Below, one piece after another: positions 35,008 through 43,988 of a stretch of 64,000 nucleotides of DNA. The stretch's first letter is position 1. Every line of letters begins with the position of its first letter. Source of the stretch: Pseudomonas sp. URMO17WK12:I2 (GTDB lineage Bacteria; Pseudomonadota; Gammaproteobacteria; Pseudomonadales; Pseudomonadaceae); NCBI RefSeq assembly GCF_003253735.1, contig NZ_QKYW01000010.1, positions 110,640-174,639 on the forward strand, written 5' to 3'. The notes under the pieces are model-generated. The model was not told the DNA's origin. It was given only the letters and a program-made list of their open reading frames with translations, and did not search any database. Both the position numbers and the translations under genes were made by a program.

Positions 35008-35352
35008 TAGGGCTGTAAGTCACACGCTGCAAGCGCCAGGCCGAGCCAAGTGCTCGCCTGTCGCTTGAAGCTTGTGGCTTCGGGCTTTTCGCGTGGTATG
35101 ATGCGGCAGCCGGGAAAATCCCGGCTTTTTTACGCCTGTGGGAATCATGCGGCACGAACTGAGCGTTACGTTCTGTCTTTCAAGGCTGTTGACCTTGTCC
35201 CTTTCCGCGCCCCTGGCGTGGGGGCTTCGTGCAATCAATTCACTGATCGCCTCGATGCCCGTTCCTGAAGTCGACCGGCCTGTTGCCGGATTCGGCTTTC
35301 CATCCGCTTCACTCAAGGCTTGTGCCGCCCGAATCAAGAGGGAAATGGCGAA
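35008..35352. other. 345-base non-coding gap between hflC and hisZ
   Basis: Contains a strong terminator (35109-35131) with a -10-like TATGAT just upstream, and otherwise no convincing gene. Related genomes often carry a small DUF2065 membrane gene here; none of the six frames shows the expected hydrophobic pattern. The short frame at 35138-35365 runs into hisZ in another phase and has no RBS or family features. Confidence 0.6.
35109..35131 (+). terminator. Rho-independent terminator after hflC
   Basis: Perfect 7-bp stem GCCGGGA/TCCCGGC with an AAA loop followed by six T. It lies ~100 bases after the hflC stop and probably ends the hfq-hflX-hflKC transcript; part of that transcript may also come from a promoter just before it. 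Confidence 0.8.
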
Positions 35353-36537
35353 ATGGCGACCGTAGACCGCTGGCTGCTGCCAGATGGGATCGAAGAAGTA
35401 TTGCCCCCGGAAGCGGCGCGCATCGAAATCGCGCGCCGTCAGGTACTGGATCTGTTCCAGCGCTGGGGTTATGAATTCGTGGTTACACCCCATATTGAGT
35501 ACCTGGAGTCGCTGCTCACCGGTGCTGGCCAGGATCTGGATCTGCGCACCTTCAAGGTGACCGATCCATTGTCCGGCCGGCAGATGGGCTTTCGCGCCGA
35601 CATCACCCCACAAGTGGCGCGCATCGATGCCCATACTCTGCGGCGTGAAGGGCCAAGCCGCCTGTGCTACGCCGGCAGCGTGCTGCATGCGCAGCCGCGG
35701 GCGCTGACCACCTCGCGCAGCCCGATTCAACTGGGCGCCGAATTGTATGGCGATGCCAGCCCGGCCAGTGATGTCGAGGTGATCAGCCTGCTGGTCGACA
35801 CCCTGGAACTGGCCGAGGTGCCGGACGTGCACATGGACCTGGGCCACGTCGGTATCTACCGCGGCCTGGTGCGTGCGGCGGAGCTGTCTGGTGAAGCCGA
35901 GCAGCAGCTGTTCGATGCCCTGCAGCGCAAGGCCATGGACGAGATCGATGCGCTCACCGAGGCGCTGCCCGACCCGCTGCGGCGCATGCTGCGCGCTCTG
36001 GGCGAGCTGTGTGGCAGCCGCGACGTGCTGGATCTGGCCCAGGCCTGTCTGGTCGAGGCGCCGGATGACGTGCATGCCGCCCTGGATGATCTGGTGGCCA
36101 TCGCCGATGCGCTGGAGCTGCGTTATCCAGAGCTGCCGCTGTATTTCGATCTCGGCGAGCTGCGCGGTTACCACTACCACACCGGTGTGGTGTTCGCGGC
36201 GTTCGTGCCGGCTGTCGGTCAGGCGATTGCCCAGGGTGGCCGCTATGACGACATCGGCGCGGACTTCGGCCGTGCTCGCCCCGCTACCGGCTTCTCCACC
36301 GATCTGAAAACCCTGGTGACGCTCGGGCATATGCCGCTTGGCGAAGAGCCTGCCGGTATCTGGGCACCGGACAGCCACGACGTTTACCTGTGGCAGGCGG
36401 TTCGCCGTTTGCGCGCTGAGGGTGAGCGTGTGGTGCAGGCGTTGCCTGGCCAGCAATTGGCCGCGGCTGCCGATGTCGGCTGTGATCGCCAACTGGTATT
36501 GCATGACGGTCGCTGGCAGGTGCTGGCACTGGGCTGA
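35353..36537 (+). CDS. hisZ: ATP phosphoribosyltransferase regulatory subunit HisZ
   Basis: Class II aminoacyl-tRNA synthetase-like paralogue of HisRS that is required by short-form HisG for the first step of histidine synthesis. MATVDRWLLPDGIEEVLP starts the protein (394 residues); motif 2-like and His-binding segments are visible (FRADITPQVARIDA, RGYHYHTGVVF, GGRYDDIGADFGRARPATGFS). It lacks the C-terminal anticodon-binding domain of true HisRS. It precedes purA by 79 bases, as in P. aeruginosa. Confidence 0.94.
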   Translation: MATVDRWLLPDGIEEVLPPEAARIEIARRQVLDLFQRWGYEFVVTPHIEYLESLLTGAGQDLDLRTFKVTDPLSGRQMGFRADITPQVARIDAHTLRREGPSRLCYAGSVLHAQPRALTTSRSPIQLGAELYGDASPASDVEVISLLVDTLELAEVPDVHMDLGHVGIYRGLVRAAELSGEAEQQLFDALQRKAMDEIDALTEALPDPLRRMLRALGELCGSRDVLDLAQACLVEAPDDVHAALDDLVAIADALELRYPELPLYFDLGELRGYHYHTGVVFAAFVPAVGQAIAQGGRYDDIGADFGRARPATGFSTDLKTLVTLGHMPLGEEPAGIWAPDSHDVYLWQAVRRLRAEGERVVQALPGQQLAAAADVGCDRQLVLHDGRWQVLALG

Positions 36538-36616
36538 GCGGCCTGTGTGGTCGTCTATTCTGATTTACTTTCGCCGGCCGTGACCGGCTCAAGCTTGCGC
36601 GAAGAGGACAAGTATC

Positions 36617-37909
36617 ATGGGTAAGAACGTCGTCGTCCTGGGCACCCAGTGGGGTGATGAGGGCAAGGGCAAGATCGTTGATCTGCTGACCGAACATGCC
36701 GCCGCCGTTGTACGTTACCAGGGCGGCCACAATGCTGGTCACACCCTGGTGATCGATGGCGAAAAGACCGTCTTGCACCTGATTCCGTCGGGCGTGCTGC
36801 GCGAAGGCGTACAGTGCCTGATCGGCAATGGTGTGGTGGTCGCACCCGACGCCCTGCTGCGCGAGATCAACAAGCTGGAAGAAAAAGGCGTGCCGGTGCG
36901 CGAGCGCCTGCGCATCAGCCCGTCTTGCCCGCTGATCCTGTCCTACCACGTGGCGTTGGACCAGGCGCGTGAGAAGGCCCGTGGCGAGCTGAAGATCGGC
37001 ACCACCGGCCGCGGCATCGGCCCGGCCTACGAAGACAAGGTCGCGCGTCGTGGCCTGCGCATCGGTGACCTGTTCCACCGCGAGCGTTTCGCCGCCAAGC
37101 TCGGCGAGCTGCTGGACTACCACAACTTCCAGCTGGTGAATTACTACAAGGAGCCGGCCATCGACTTCCAGGAAACCCTGGATCAGTGCATGGAATACGC
37201 CGAGCTGCTCAAACCGATGATGCTCGACGTCACCGCCGAGCTGCACAACCTGCGGCGTGCCGGCAAGGACATCATGTTCGAAGGCGCCCAGGGCTCGCTG
37301 CTGGACATCGACCATGGCACCTACCCGTACGTCACCAGCTCCAACACCACCGCCGGTGGTATCGCCACTGGTTCCGGTGTCGGCCCGATGTACCTGGATT
37401 ACATCCTCGGTATCACCAAGGCATACACCACCCGCGTCGGTTCTGGCCCGTTCCCCACCGAGCTGTTCGATGACATTGGCGCCTTCCTGGCCAAGCGCGG
37501 TCACGAGTTCGGTGCCACCACCGGACGTGCTCGCCGTTGCGGCTGGTTCGATGCGGTGATCCTGCGTCGCGCCATCGACGTCAACAGCATCTCGGGCCTG
37601 TGCCTGACCAAGCTGGACGTACTCGACGGCCTGGAGACCATTCGCATCTGCGTGGGCTACAAGAACGAGAACGGCGCCGTCATCGATGCACCGACCGATG
37701 CCGACAGCTATATCGGCCTGGAGCCGGTGTACGAAGAAATGCCTGGCTGGAGCGAGTCGACCCTGGGTGCCAAGACCCTGGACGAACTGCCAGCCAACGC
37801 CCGCGCCTACATCAAGCGCGTGGAAGAGCTGGTCGGCGCGCCGATCGACATCATTTCCACCGGCCCGGACCGCAACGAGACCATCGTACTGCGTCATCCG
37901 TTCGCCTGA
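36617..37909 (+). CDS. purA: Adenylosuccinate synthetase
   Basis: GTP-dependent ligation of IMP and aspartate, the first committed step to AMP. The P-loop GTQWGDEGKGKIVD lies near residues 9-22; GGHNAGHT, GTTGRGIGPAYEDK and GSGVGPMYLDY are conserved. It is 430 residues, full length. A purine-rich RBS (AGAGGAC) precedes the ATG. A terminator follows within 75 bases. Confidence 0.97.
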   Translation: MGKNVVVLGTQWGDEGKGKIVDLLTEHAAAVVRYQGGHNAGHTLVIDGEKTVLHLIPSGVLREGVQCLIGNGVVVAPDALLREINKLEEKGVPVRERLRISPSCPLILSYHVALDQAREKARGELKIGTTGRGIGPAYEDKVARRGLRIGDLFHRERFAAKLGELLDYHNFQLVNYYKEPAIDFQETLDQCMEYAELLKPMMLDVTAELHNLRRAGKDIMFEGAQGSLLDIDHGTYPYVTSSNTTAGGIATGSGVGPMYLDYILGITKAYTTRVGSGPFPTELFDDIGAFLAKRGHEFGATTGRARRCGWFDAVILRRAIDVNSISGLCLTKLDVLDGLETIRICVGYKNENGAVIDAPTDADSYIGLEPVYEEMPGWSESTLGAKTLDELPANARAYIKRVEELVGAPIDIISTGPDRNETIVLRHPFA

Positions 37910-37947
37910 TTGGTGAAGGCCCGTTCAGGGCCGTAGGTCGGTAAGCG

Positions 37948-37979
37948 AAAAACGGGTCGCCCTTGGGCGGCCCGTTTTT
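37948..37979 (+). terminator. Rho-independent terminator after purA
   Basis: AAAAACGGGTCGCCC and GGGCGGCCCGTTTTT form a 15-bp stem with one G-T pair around a short TT loop, ending in a T run. The A-rich left arm would also allow termination from the other strand. Confidence 0.88.
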
Positions 37980-38100
37980 CGTTTGACGCGCGGCAAGGCG
38001 CGGCGCAATCTGGCGATGTGCCGCTATTCGGCACGCGCCTTGCTTAGTCTTGATCCTACCCCTGAAGTTGCCGCTCCTCTGGCGGTCGGAGGATTTGCCC

Positions 38101-40035
38101 GTGATCGCTGTGTTGTCGCTGTTGCGTAGTCGCCTGCTATTGCCCGTGTTCATTGCCCTGGGCGTGGCACTGTTGGTTCAGGTGCTGCTGGTGCTGGCCC
38201 TGACTCGCAGTACCGTGGACGGTCTGGTGACCGATCTGGAACGCCAGCTGGGCAGTGACTCCCAGCGCCTGGCGAGCGAACTGGAGCAGGCCAACAAGGA
38301 AGTTTCGGCAAGCCTTGGTGGGCTTTCGGTGCGCACCCGCGAGAGTCTGTCGGCCGGGTTGTCGAGCCGCCTCGGCGAGGAGCGCGTGCAGATTCGCGCC
38401 AGCCTCGAGCGCAGCCTGCGCGATTCCGCCAATGATCTGGCGCAGTTGCTTGCTGCCGTGGCGCCGCGGGCCATGTGGGATTCCGATATTCCGGCGCTGT
38501 CGGAGTTCGCCCGTCGCGCCCAGCGTAACCCCAACGTGCTGTTCGTGATCTATAACGATGCCGAGGGTAACCATCTGACCCGCTACCTGAATCGCCAGAA
38601 CGAGCAGATCAAGAGCATGCTCGACAAGGGGGAGGGCGAGCGTGCGCTGGACAAGGTCATCAATGCCGCAAAAAGCGACCCGAGCGTGTATTTCGTCGAG
38701 GCCAGCATCAGCCCCAACGAAGTGGAGATAGGCAAGGTGCTGATGGGGGTTTCCACTGCCGCCATCGATGCCGAGCTGGCGGCCGTCGACAAGCGTTTCG
38801 AGGCCTTGCTCGCCAATGGTGGGCAGTTGGTGGCCGAGAGTCTGGCCGGTGCCTCCACGGACAGCGCCAAGGCACTGTCGGCGCGGCTGGCGTCGGCACA
38901 GCAGGCTGCCCAGGGCATGGCGACCAATACCGGTGTGGCGGTCGACGCCGCCGCCGCGAACCTGCGCTGGCGCATCGGGCTGGGCCTGGCCGTGGTCGGC
39001 TTCGGGGTGCTGCTGGCGCTGGCGGTCGTGCTGGGCCGCCGCGTGGTGGTGCGCCTGCGTACCCTGATCGCGGCGCTCGACGATCTGGCTGCCGGCGAGG
39101 GTGACCTGACCCGCCGGATCGAAATCGACAGCCGTGACGAAGTGGGCGAAATGGCCTCGGCGGTCAACCGTTTCGTCGCCAAGCTGCAGCCCATCGTTCG
39201 TGAAGCCGGCGAGGTGGCGGTGCGCACCGGGCAGGAAATCACTGCCCTGAGCAGCCGTAGTGCCGCCGCGCAATCGGCTGCCGAGCGCCAGCGTGACGAA
39301 GTGGCGGCCAGCCTGCAGGCGCTGGCGGCGATGGCCGACGAGGCGCAGGCCGAGAGTCGGGCCATGCAGGAGGCCCTGCAGCGGGTCGAAGCCATTCGCC
39401 AGTCGACCCAGGAAAATACCGCCATCGCCGATCGGGTTGGCAGCTCCATCGAAGAGCTGGTGCAGCGGGTCGATGCGGGGGCTGCGGTCATCGAGCGGCT
39501 GGCCACGCAGAGCGAGCAGATCGAGGTGGTGCTCACGGTGATTCGCTCCATCGCCGAGCAGACCAACCTGCTGGCCCTCAATGCGGCCATCGAGGCGGCG
39601 CGGGCGGGGGAGAGTGGCCGTGGTTTCGCCGTGGTGGCAGACGAGGTGCGTGCCCTGGCCAGCAAGACTCAACAGTCCACGGGCGATATCCAGTCGCATA
39701 TCGTCGCGCTGCAGCAGGGCGCTCGCGAAGCGGTCGGGGCGATCGGCCAGGCTGGGCAGCAGGCTGATCAAGGATTGGCGGCGCTGCGCGAGAGTGCGCG
39801 AATCCAGCAGGCGGTGCAGCGTTCCGTGGAGGACGTGCACGGCGCGATCAATGCGGCGACGCAGGCGGCAGCACATCAGGCCGAGGGCGCCGATGCGGTG
39901 CGTGGGCGGGTCGAGGTGATCCATGCCGAAGCTCAGCGCGCAGCCGAGGCCGTTGCGGCGACGGCCAATAGCGGCCGGGTGCTCGATGGCCTGGCGGCTC
40001 AGCTCAAGGGCAGCCTGGGACAGTTCAAGGTGTGA
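38101..40035 (+). CDS. Methyl-accepting chemotaxis protein
   Basis: Transmembrane chemoreceptor of 644 residues. TM1 (~10-32), a ~265-residue periplasmic sensing region without a domain I can name, TM2 (~298-320), HAMP (~320-372, VVRLRTLIAALDDLAAGEGDLT) and a cytoplasmic signalling domain with the conserved tip EQTNLLALNAAIEAARAGES. The GTG at 38101 has a GGAGG eight bases upstream and is preferred over an upstream TTG at 38050. There is no C-terminal CheR-binding pentapeptide. Ligand unknown. Confidence 0.92.
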   Translation: MIAVLSLLRSRLLLPVFIALGVALLVQVLLVLALTRSTVDGLVTDLERQLGSDSQRLASELEQANKEVSASLGGLSVRTRESLSAGLSSRLGEERVQIRASLERSLRDSANDLAQLLAAVAPRAMWDSDIPALSEFARRAQRNPNVLFVIYNDAEGNHLTRYLNRQNEQIKSMLDKGEGERALDKVINAAKSDPSVYFVEASISPNEVEIGKVLMGVSTAAIDAELAAVDKRFEALLANGGQLVAESLAGASTDSAKALSARLASAQQAAQGMATNTGVAVDAAAANLRWRIGLGLAVVGFGVLLALAVVLGRRVVVRLRTLIAALDDLAAGEGDLTRRIEIDSRDEVGEMASAVNRFVAKLQPIVREAGEVAVRTGQEITALSSRSAAAQSAAERQRDEVAASLQALAAMADEAQAESRAMQEALQRVEAIRQSTQENTAIADRVGSSIEELVQRVDAGAAVIERLATQSEQIEVVLTVIRSIAEQTNLLALNAAIEAARAGESGRGFAVVADEVRALASKTQQSTGDIQSHIVALQQGAREAVGAIGQAGQQADQGLAALRESARIQQAVQRSVEDVHGAINAATQAAAHQAEGADAVRGRVEVIHAEAQRAAEAVAATANSGRVLDGLAAQLKGSLGQFKV

Positions 40036-40095
40036 GGCTGGACGCACAGGGTCTGGCGCGCGCCAGGCCCTGTCGGTCACTTTTCTGCAGGCAAT

Positions 40096-40125
40096 AAAAA
40101 ACCGAGCCATTGGCTCGGTTTTTTT
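40096..40125. terminator. Bidirectional terminator between MCP gene and tRNA-Leu
   Basis: AAAAACCGAGCC ... GGCTCGGTTTTT hairpin with A and T tails on both sides. It can stop the MCP transcript and the tRNA-Leu transcript coming from the opposite strand. Confidence 0.85.
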
Positions 40126-40130
40126 GAATT

Positions 40131-40217
40131 TGGTGCCCAGGAGAAGACTCGAACTTCCACGATCTTGCGATCACTGATACCTGAAACCAGCGCGTCTACC
40201 AATTCCGCCACCTGGGC
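40131..40217 (-). tRNA. tRNA-Leu (CAG), copy 1
   Basis: An 87-base cloverleaf on the minus strand. It has acceptor stem GCCCAGG/CCTGGGC, encoded ACCA, D-arm GGTGGCGGAATTGGTAGACGC, and anticodon loop TTCAGGT giving CAG (reads CUG codons). A long class II variable arm (GATCGCAAGATC) and T-arm GTTCGAG complete it. It is the promoter-distal gene of a tandem pair. Confidence 0.96.
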
Positions 40218-40300
40218 ACTGCAGTAATGTTTGCCGTTGCCGACACGGATCATTACGTCCGTTATTTGCAAAGCAGGTTATCAAGCTGCTTCACGAAATT

Positions 40301-40387
40301 TGGTGCCCAGGAGAAGACTCGAACTTCCACGACCTTGCGGTCACTGATACCTGAAACCAGCGCGTCTACCAATTCCGCCACCTGGGC
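40301..40387 (-). tRNA. tRNA-Leu (CAG), copy 2
   Basis: Same length and anticodon as copy 1, 83 bases away. The only differences are two compensating changes in the variable arm (GACCGCAAGGTC versus GATCGCAAGATC). It is the promoter-proximal gene of the pair. Confidence 0.96.
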
Positions 40388-40450
40388 ACTGAAACTGATG
40401 ATTGCTCATCTGTTCCGTGTTACAACGTCTGCTCGACGCTGTGGGCGCGA

Positions 40451-40479
40451 ACTATACGGTCGTGCTTTTACCTTGTAAA
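40451..40479 (-). promoter_or_regulatory. Sigma-70 promoter of the tRNA-Leu pair
   Basis: On the minus strand: -35 TTTACA (40474-40479), 17-base spacer, -10 TATAGT (40451-40456), followed by a GC-rich discriminator (TCGCGCCC) typical of stringently controlled stable-RNA promoters. Transcription would begin ~55-60 bases before the copy 2 tRNA. Confidence 0.75.
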
Positions 40480-40589
40480 CCCCTGACGTCGAAAAATTAT
40501 TTGTGCCGAGAGCTGACCCGGAGGGCGCTTTCGCGCTTCAATAGATACATGGCAAAAAACGACTCTATAGATAAGGTGAACAGTTTCTA

Positions 40590-43085
40590 ATGGCCGATTG
40601 GCAATCCCTCGATCCCGAGGCCGCCCGAGAAGCGGAAAAGTATGACAACCCCATCCCCAGTCGCGAGCTGATCCTTCAGCAGCTGGCTGATCGCGGCTCG
40701 CCCGCCAGTCGTGAGGAGCTGCTCGAAGAGTTCGGGCTGACCACCGACGAACAGATCGAGGCGCTGCGTCGCCGGCTGCGCGCCATGGAGCGCGACGGCC
40801 AACTGATCTACACCCGCCGTGGCACCTATGCACCAGTGGACAAGCTCGACTTGATCCTGGGGCGCGTTAGCGGTCACCGCGATGGCTTTGGCTTTCTGGT
40901 GCCGGATGACGGCAGCGACGACCTGTTCCTCAGTCCGGCGCAGATGCGTCTGGTATTTGATGGCGACCGCGCCCTGGCGCGCGTTTCCGGTCTCGACCGC
41001 CGCGGCCGACGCGAAGGCGCCATCGTCGAGGTGATTTCCCGTGGTCACGAGACCATCGTCGGTCGTTATTACGAAGAGAGCGGCATCGGCTTCGTGATTC
41101 CCGATAACCCGAAGATCCAGCAGGAAGTGCTGGTCACCGCTGGCCGCAATGGCGGCGCCAAACAGGGGCAGTTCGTCGAAGTGACGATCACCCACTGGCC
41201 GACTCCGCGCTTCCAGCCCCAGGGCGATGTGACCGAAGTGGTCGGCAACTACATGGCGCCGGGCATGGAGATCGACGTTGCGCTGCGCAGCTACGATATT
41301 CCTCACGTCTGGCCTGAGGCAGTGATCAAGGAAGCCGCCAAGCTCAAGCCGGAAGTGGAAGAGAAGGACAAGGAAAATCGCGTCGACATGCGCCACATCC
41401 CCTTCGTCACCATCGACGGTGAAGATGCCCGGGACTTCGACGATGCGGTGTATTGCGAGAAGAGTGGCGGCAATTGGCGCCTGTTCTCCGGCGGCTGGAA
41501 GCTCTATGTGGCCATCGCCGACGTTTCCCACTATGTGAAGGTCGGTTCGGCGCTGGATGCCGAAGCGCAAGTGCGCGGCAACTCGGTGTATTTCCCCGAG
41601 CGGGTCATTCCGATGCTGCCCGAGGAGTTGTCCAACGGTCTGTGCTCGCTGAACCCGAAGGTCGACCGGCTGGCCATGGTCTGCGAGATCACTATCTCCA
41701 AGACCGGCAAGATGACCGACTACAAGTTCTACGAGGCGGTGATCCATTCCCATGCGCGGCTGACCTACAACAAGGTCAGTGCCATGCTCGAGCAGCCCAA
41801 GAGCAGCGAAGGCAAGGCGCTGCGCAGCGAGTACAAAGACGTGCTGCCGCACCTCAATCAGCTGTATTCGCTGTATCAGGTGCTGCTCACCGCTCGTCAT
41901 GAGCGCGGTGCCATCGACTTCGAAACCCAGGAAACCCGCATCATTTTCGGCTCCGGCCGCAAGATCGCGGAAATCCGCCCGACCCAGCGCAACGATGCCC
42001 ACAAGCTGATCGAGGAATGCATGCTGGCGGCCAACGTGGCCACTGCTGCGTTCATGCAGAAGCACGGCATTCCGGCGCTGTATCGTGTGCACGACGGCCC
42101 GCCGCCGGAGCGCCTGGAAAAGCTCAAGGCATTCCTTGGCGAGCTGGGCTTGTCCCTGCATCGTGGCAAGTCGAAAGACGGCCCGTCGCCCAAGGATTAT
42201 CAGGCGCTGCTGGAAAGCATCCGCGGTCGCGACGATTACCACCTGATTCAGACCGTGATGCTGCGCTCGCTGAGCCAGGCCGTGTACAGCGCGGACAATC
42301 AGGGCCACTTCGGCCTGAATTACGATGCCTATGCGCACTTCACCTCGCCGATCCGCCGCTATCCGGACCTGTTGATCCACCGCGCCATCCGCAGTGTGAT
42401 CCGCTCCAAGCAGGACACCCCGCACGTCGAGCGTGCCGGTGCCGTCAGCATGCCCAAGGCGCGTATCTATCCATACGACGCGCCGATGCTGGAGCAGCTT
42501 GGCGAGCAGTGCTCGATGTCCGAGCGACGTGCCGATGAAGCGACCCGTGATGTGGTCAACTGGCTCAAGTGCGAGTTCATGAAGGATCGCGTCGGCGAAA
42601 CCTTCCCGGGGGTGATTACTGCGGTAACCGGCTTCGGCCTGTTCGTCGAGCTCAAGGACATCTACGTCGAAGGCCTGGTGCACGTCACCGCGCTGCCGGG
42701 TGACTACTACCACTTCGATCCCGTGCACCACCGCCTGGCCGGTGAGCGCAGTGGTCGCAGCTTCCGCCTGGGCGACAGCGTGTCGGTGAAGGTCATGCGT
42801 GTCGACCTGGACGAGCGCAAGATCGACTTCGAAGTGGCCGAGGGGGCGGCACAGGCACCGGCTGCGCGCGGCAAGCGTCGTGAGTCGGGCAGCGACAGTC
42901 GCGGTGGTCGCGGCTCGCGTGGTGGCTCGACGGGCAATACCGACGTGCAGAAAAGCCGTGACGTGAAAAAGGCCCTGCTCGCCGACTCCAAGTCTTCTGG
43001 CAAGGGTGCCAGCAAGGCTGCGGACAAGGGCGGCAAGCCGAGCCGTCATCGCAAGGGCCCATCGAAGAGCAAGGCCAAGTCATGA
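40590..43085 (+). CDS. rnr: Ribonuclease R
   Basis: 3'-5' exoribonuclease that degrades structured RNA. An N-terminal winged-helix region (~15-85) is followed by cold-shock-like OB domains (~85-240), the RNB catalytic domain (~260-590; DGEDARDFDDAVY holds the metal-binding Asp residues), an S1 domain (~640-735; GVITAVTGFGLFVEL) and a Lys/Arg/Ser-rich tail. At 831 residues it is normal for RNase R and longer than RNase II. Overlaps rlmB by four bases (ATGA). Confidence 0.96.
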   Translation: MADWQSLDPEAAREAEKYDNPIPSRELILQQLADRGSPASREELLEEFGLTTDEQIEALRRRLRAMERDGQLIYTRRGTYAPVDKLDLILGRVSGHRDGFGFLVPDDGSDDLFLSPAQMRLVFDGDRALARVSGLDRRGRREGAIVEVISRGHETIVGRYYEESGIGFVIPDNPKIQQEVLVTAGRNGGAKQGQFVEVTITHWPTPRFQPQGDVTEVVGNYMAPGMEIDVALRSYDIPHVWPEAVIKEAAKLKPEVEEKDKENRVDMRHIPFVTIDGEDARDFDDAVYCEKSGGNWRLFSGGWKLYVAIADVSHYVKVGSALDAEAQVRGNSVYFPERVIPMLPEELSNGLCSLNPKVDRLAMVCEITISKTGKMTDYKFYEAVIHSHARLTYNKVSAMLEQPKSSEGKALRSEYKDVLPHLNQLYSLYQVLLTARHERGAIDFETQETRIIFGSGRKIAEIRPTQRNDAHKLIEECMLAANVATAAFMQKHGIPALYRVHDGPPPERLEKLKAFLGELGLSLHRGKSKDGPSPKDYQALLESIRGRDDYHLIQTVMLRSLSQAVYSADNQGHFGLNYDAYAHFTSPIRRYPDLLIHRAIRSVIRSKQDTPHVERAGAVSMPKARIYPYDAPMLEQLGEQCSMSERRADEATRDVVNWLKCEFMKDRVGETFPGVITAVTGFGLFVELKDIYVEGLVHVTALPGDYYHFDPVHHRLAGERSGRSFRLGDSVSVKVMRVDLDERKIDFEVAEGAAQAPAARGKRRESGSDSRGGRGSRGGSTGNTDVQKSRDVKKALLADSKSSGKGASKAADKGGKPSRHRKGPSKSKAKS

Positions 43086-43831
43086 GTCAGCTGGAAAAGA
43101 TCTACGGCGTACATGCCGTGGAAGCCTTGCTGCGTCATCACCCCAAGCGGGTGAAGCAGATCTGGCTGGCTGATGGCCGCAGTGACCCGCGTGTGCAGCC
43201 GCTGCTCGAGCTGGCGGGCCAGGCGCGGGTCGCCGTCGGCCAGTGCGAGCGCCGCGAGATGGATGCCTGGGTCGAAGGTGTGCACCAGGGTGTGGTGGCC
43301 GAAGTCAGCCCTAGCCAGGTGTGGGGCGAGGCGATGCTCGAGGAATTGCTCGATCGTTGCGAAGGCCCGCCACTGCTGTTGGTGCTCGATGGCGTGACCG
43401 ATCCGCACAACCTCGGGGCTTGCCTGCGTACCGCCGATGCGGCGGGCGCGTTGGCGGTGATCGTGCCCAAGGACAAGTCCGCAACGCTGACGCCAGTGGT
43501 GCGCAAGGTTGCCTGCGGCGCCGCGGAAGTGATTCCGCTGGTGGCCGTGACCAACCTGGCGCGCAGCCTGGAAAAACTCCAGCAGCGCGGCCTGTGGATC
43601 GTCGGTACGGCCGGCGAGGCCGAGCAGGAGTTGTTCCAGCAGGACATGACCGGCCCGACGGTGCTGATCATGGGCGCCGAGGGCAAGGGCATGCGGCGCC
43701 TGACCCGCGAGCACTGCGATTACCTGGTCAAGCTGCCCATGGCCGGTAGCGTCAGCAGCCTCAACGTGTCGGTCGCTACCGGCATCTGCCTGTTCGAGGC
43801 GCTGCGCCAGCGGCGTGCGGTCAAGCGCTGA
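43082..43831 (+). CDS. rlmB: 23S rRNA (guanosine-2'-O-) methyltransferase RlmB
   Basis: SpoU/TrmH-family knotted methyltransferase that modifies G2251 of 23S rRNA. The small N-terminal substrate-binding domain (~1-75, IYGVHAVEALLR) is followed by the SPOUT domain with motif 1 DGVTDPHNLGACLRTADAAG, motif 2 IMGAEGKGMRRLT and motif 3 LPMAGSVSSLNVSVATGI. It is 249 residues and translationally coupled to rnr. Confidence 0.95.
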   Translation: MSQLEKIYGVHAVEALLRHHPKRVKQIWLADGRSDPRVQPLLELAGQARVAVGQCERREMDAWVEGVHQGVVAEVSPSQVWGEAMLEELLDRCEGPPLLLVLDGVTDPHNLGACLRTADAAGALAVIVPKDKSATLTPVVRKVACGAAEVIPLVAVTNLARSLEKLQQRGLWIVGTAGEAEQELFQQDMTGPTVLIMGAEGKGMRRLTREHCDYLVKLPMAGSVSSLNVSVATGICLFEALRQRRAVKR

Positions 43832-43838
43832 AACAATC

Positions 43839-43860
43839 GCCGGCTCAACGCCGGCCTTTG
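43839..43860 (+). terminator. Weak terminator after rlmB
   Basis: GCCGGC-TCAAC-GCCGGC stem-loop followed by only CTTTG. It is located eight bases after the rlmB stop and before the ribosomal operon promoter. Confidence 0.55.
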
Positions 43861-43885
43861 CTGTTCAAAATATCACCAGTTCACC

Positions 43886-43914
43886 TTGCGTGCGGTGGGG
43901 CGCTTCTCTAGAAT
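43886..43914 (+). promoter_or_regulatory. Sigma-70 promoter of the rpsF operon
   Basis: -35 TTGCGT (43886-43891), 17-base spacer and -10 TAGAAT (43909-43914). This leaves a leader of about 110 bases before rpsF. Confidence 0.7.
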
Positions 43915-43988
43915 GTCGCCCCTTGCCGTCATGGCAGGCGTTTGCGCGCCTCTTCATTTCAGCAAGTCAACAGTGTCATTCACTCCTT

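Noticed and set aside
35138..35365. 75-codon frame between hflC and hisZ
   Set aside because: Not hydrophobic, no RBS, overlaps the hisZ start in another phase and shows no DUF2065 pattern.
40587..43049. Very long (820-codon) open frame antisense to rnr
   Set aside because: It mirrors the codon pattern of the real rnr gene on the opposite strand, has no family features and no RBS; typical of GC-rich coding DNA.
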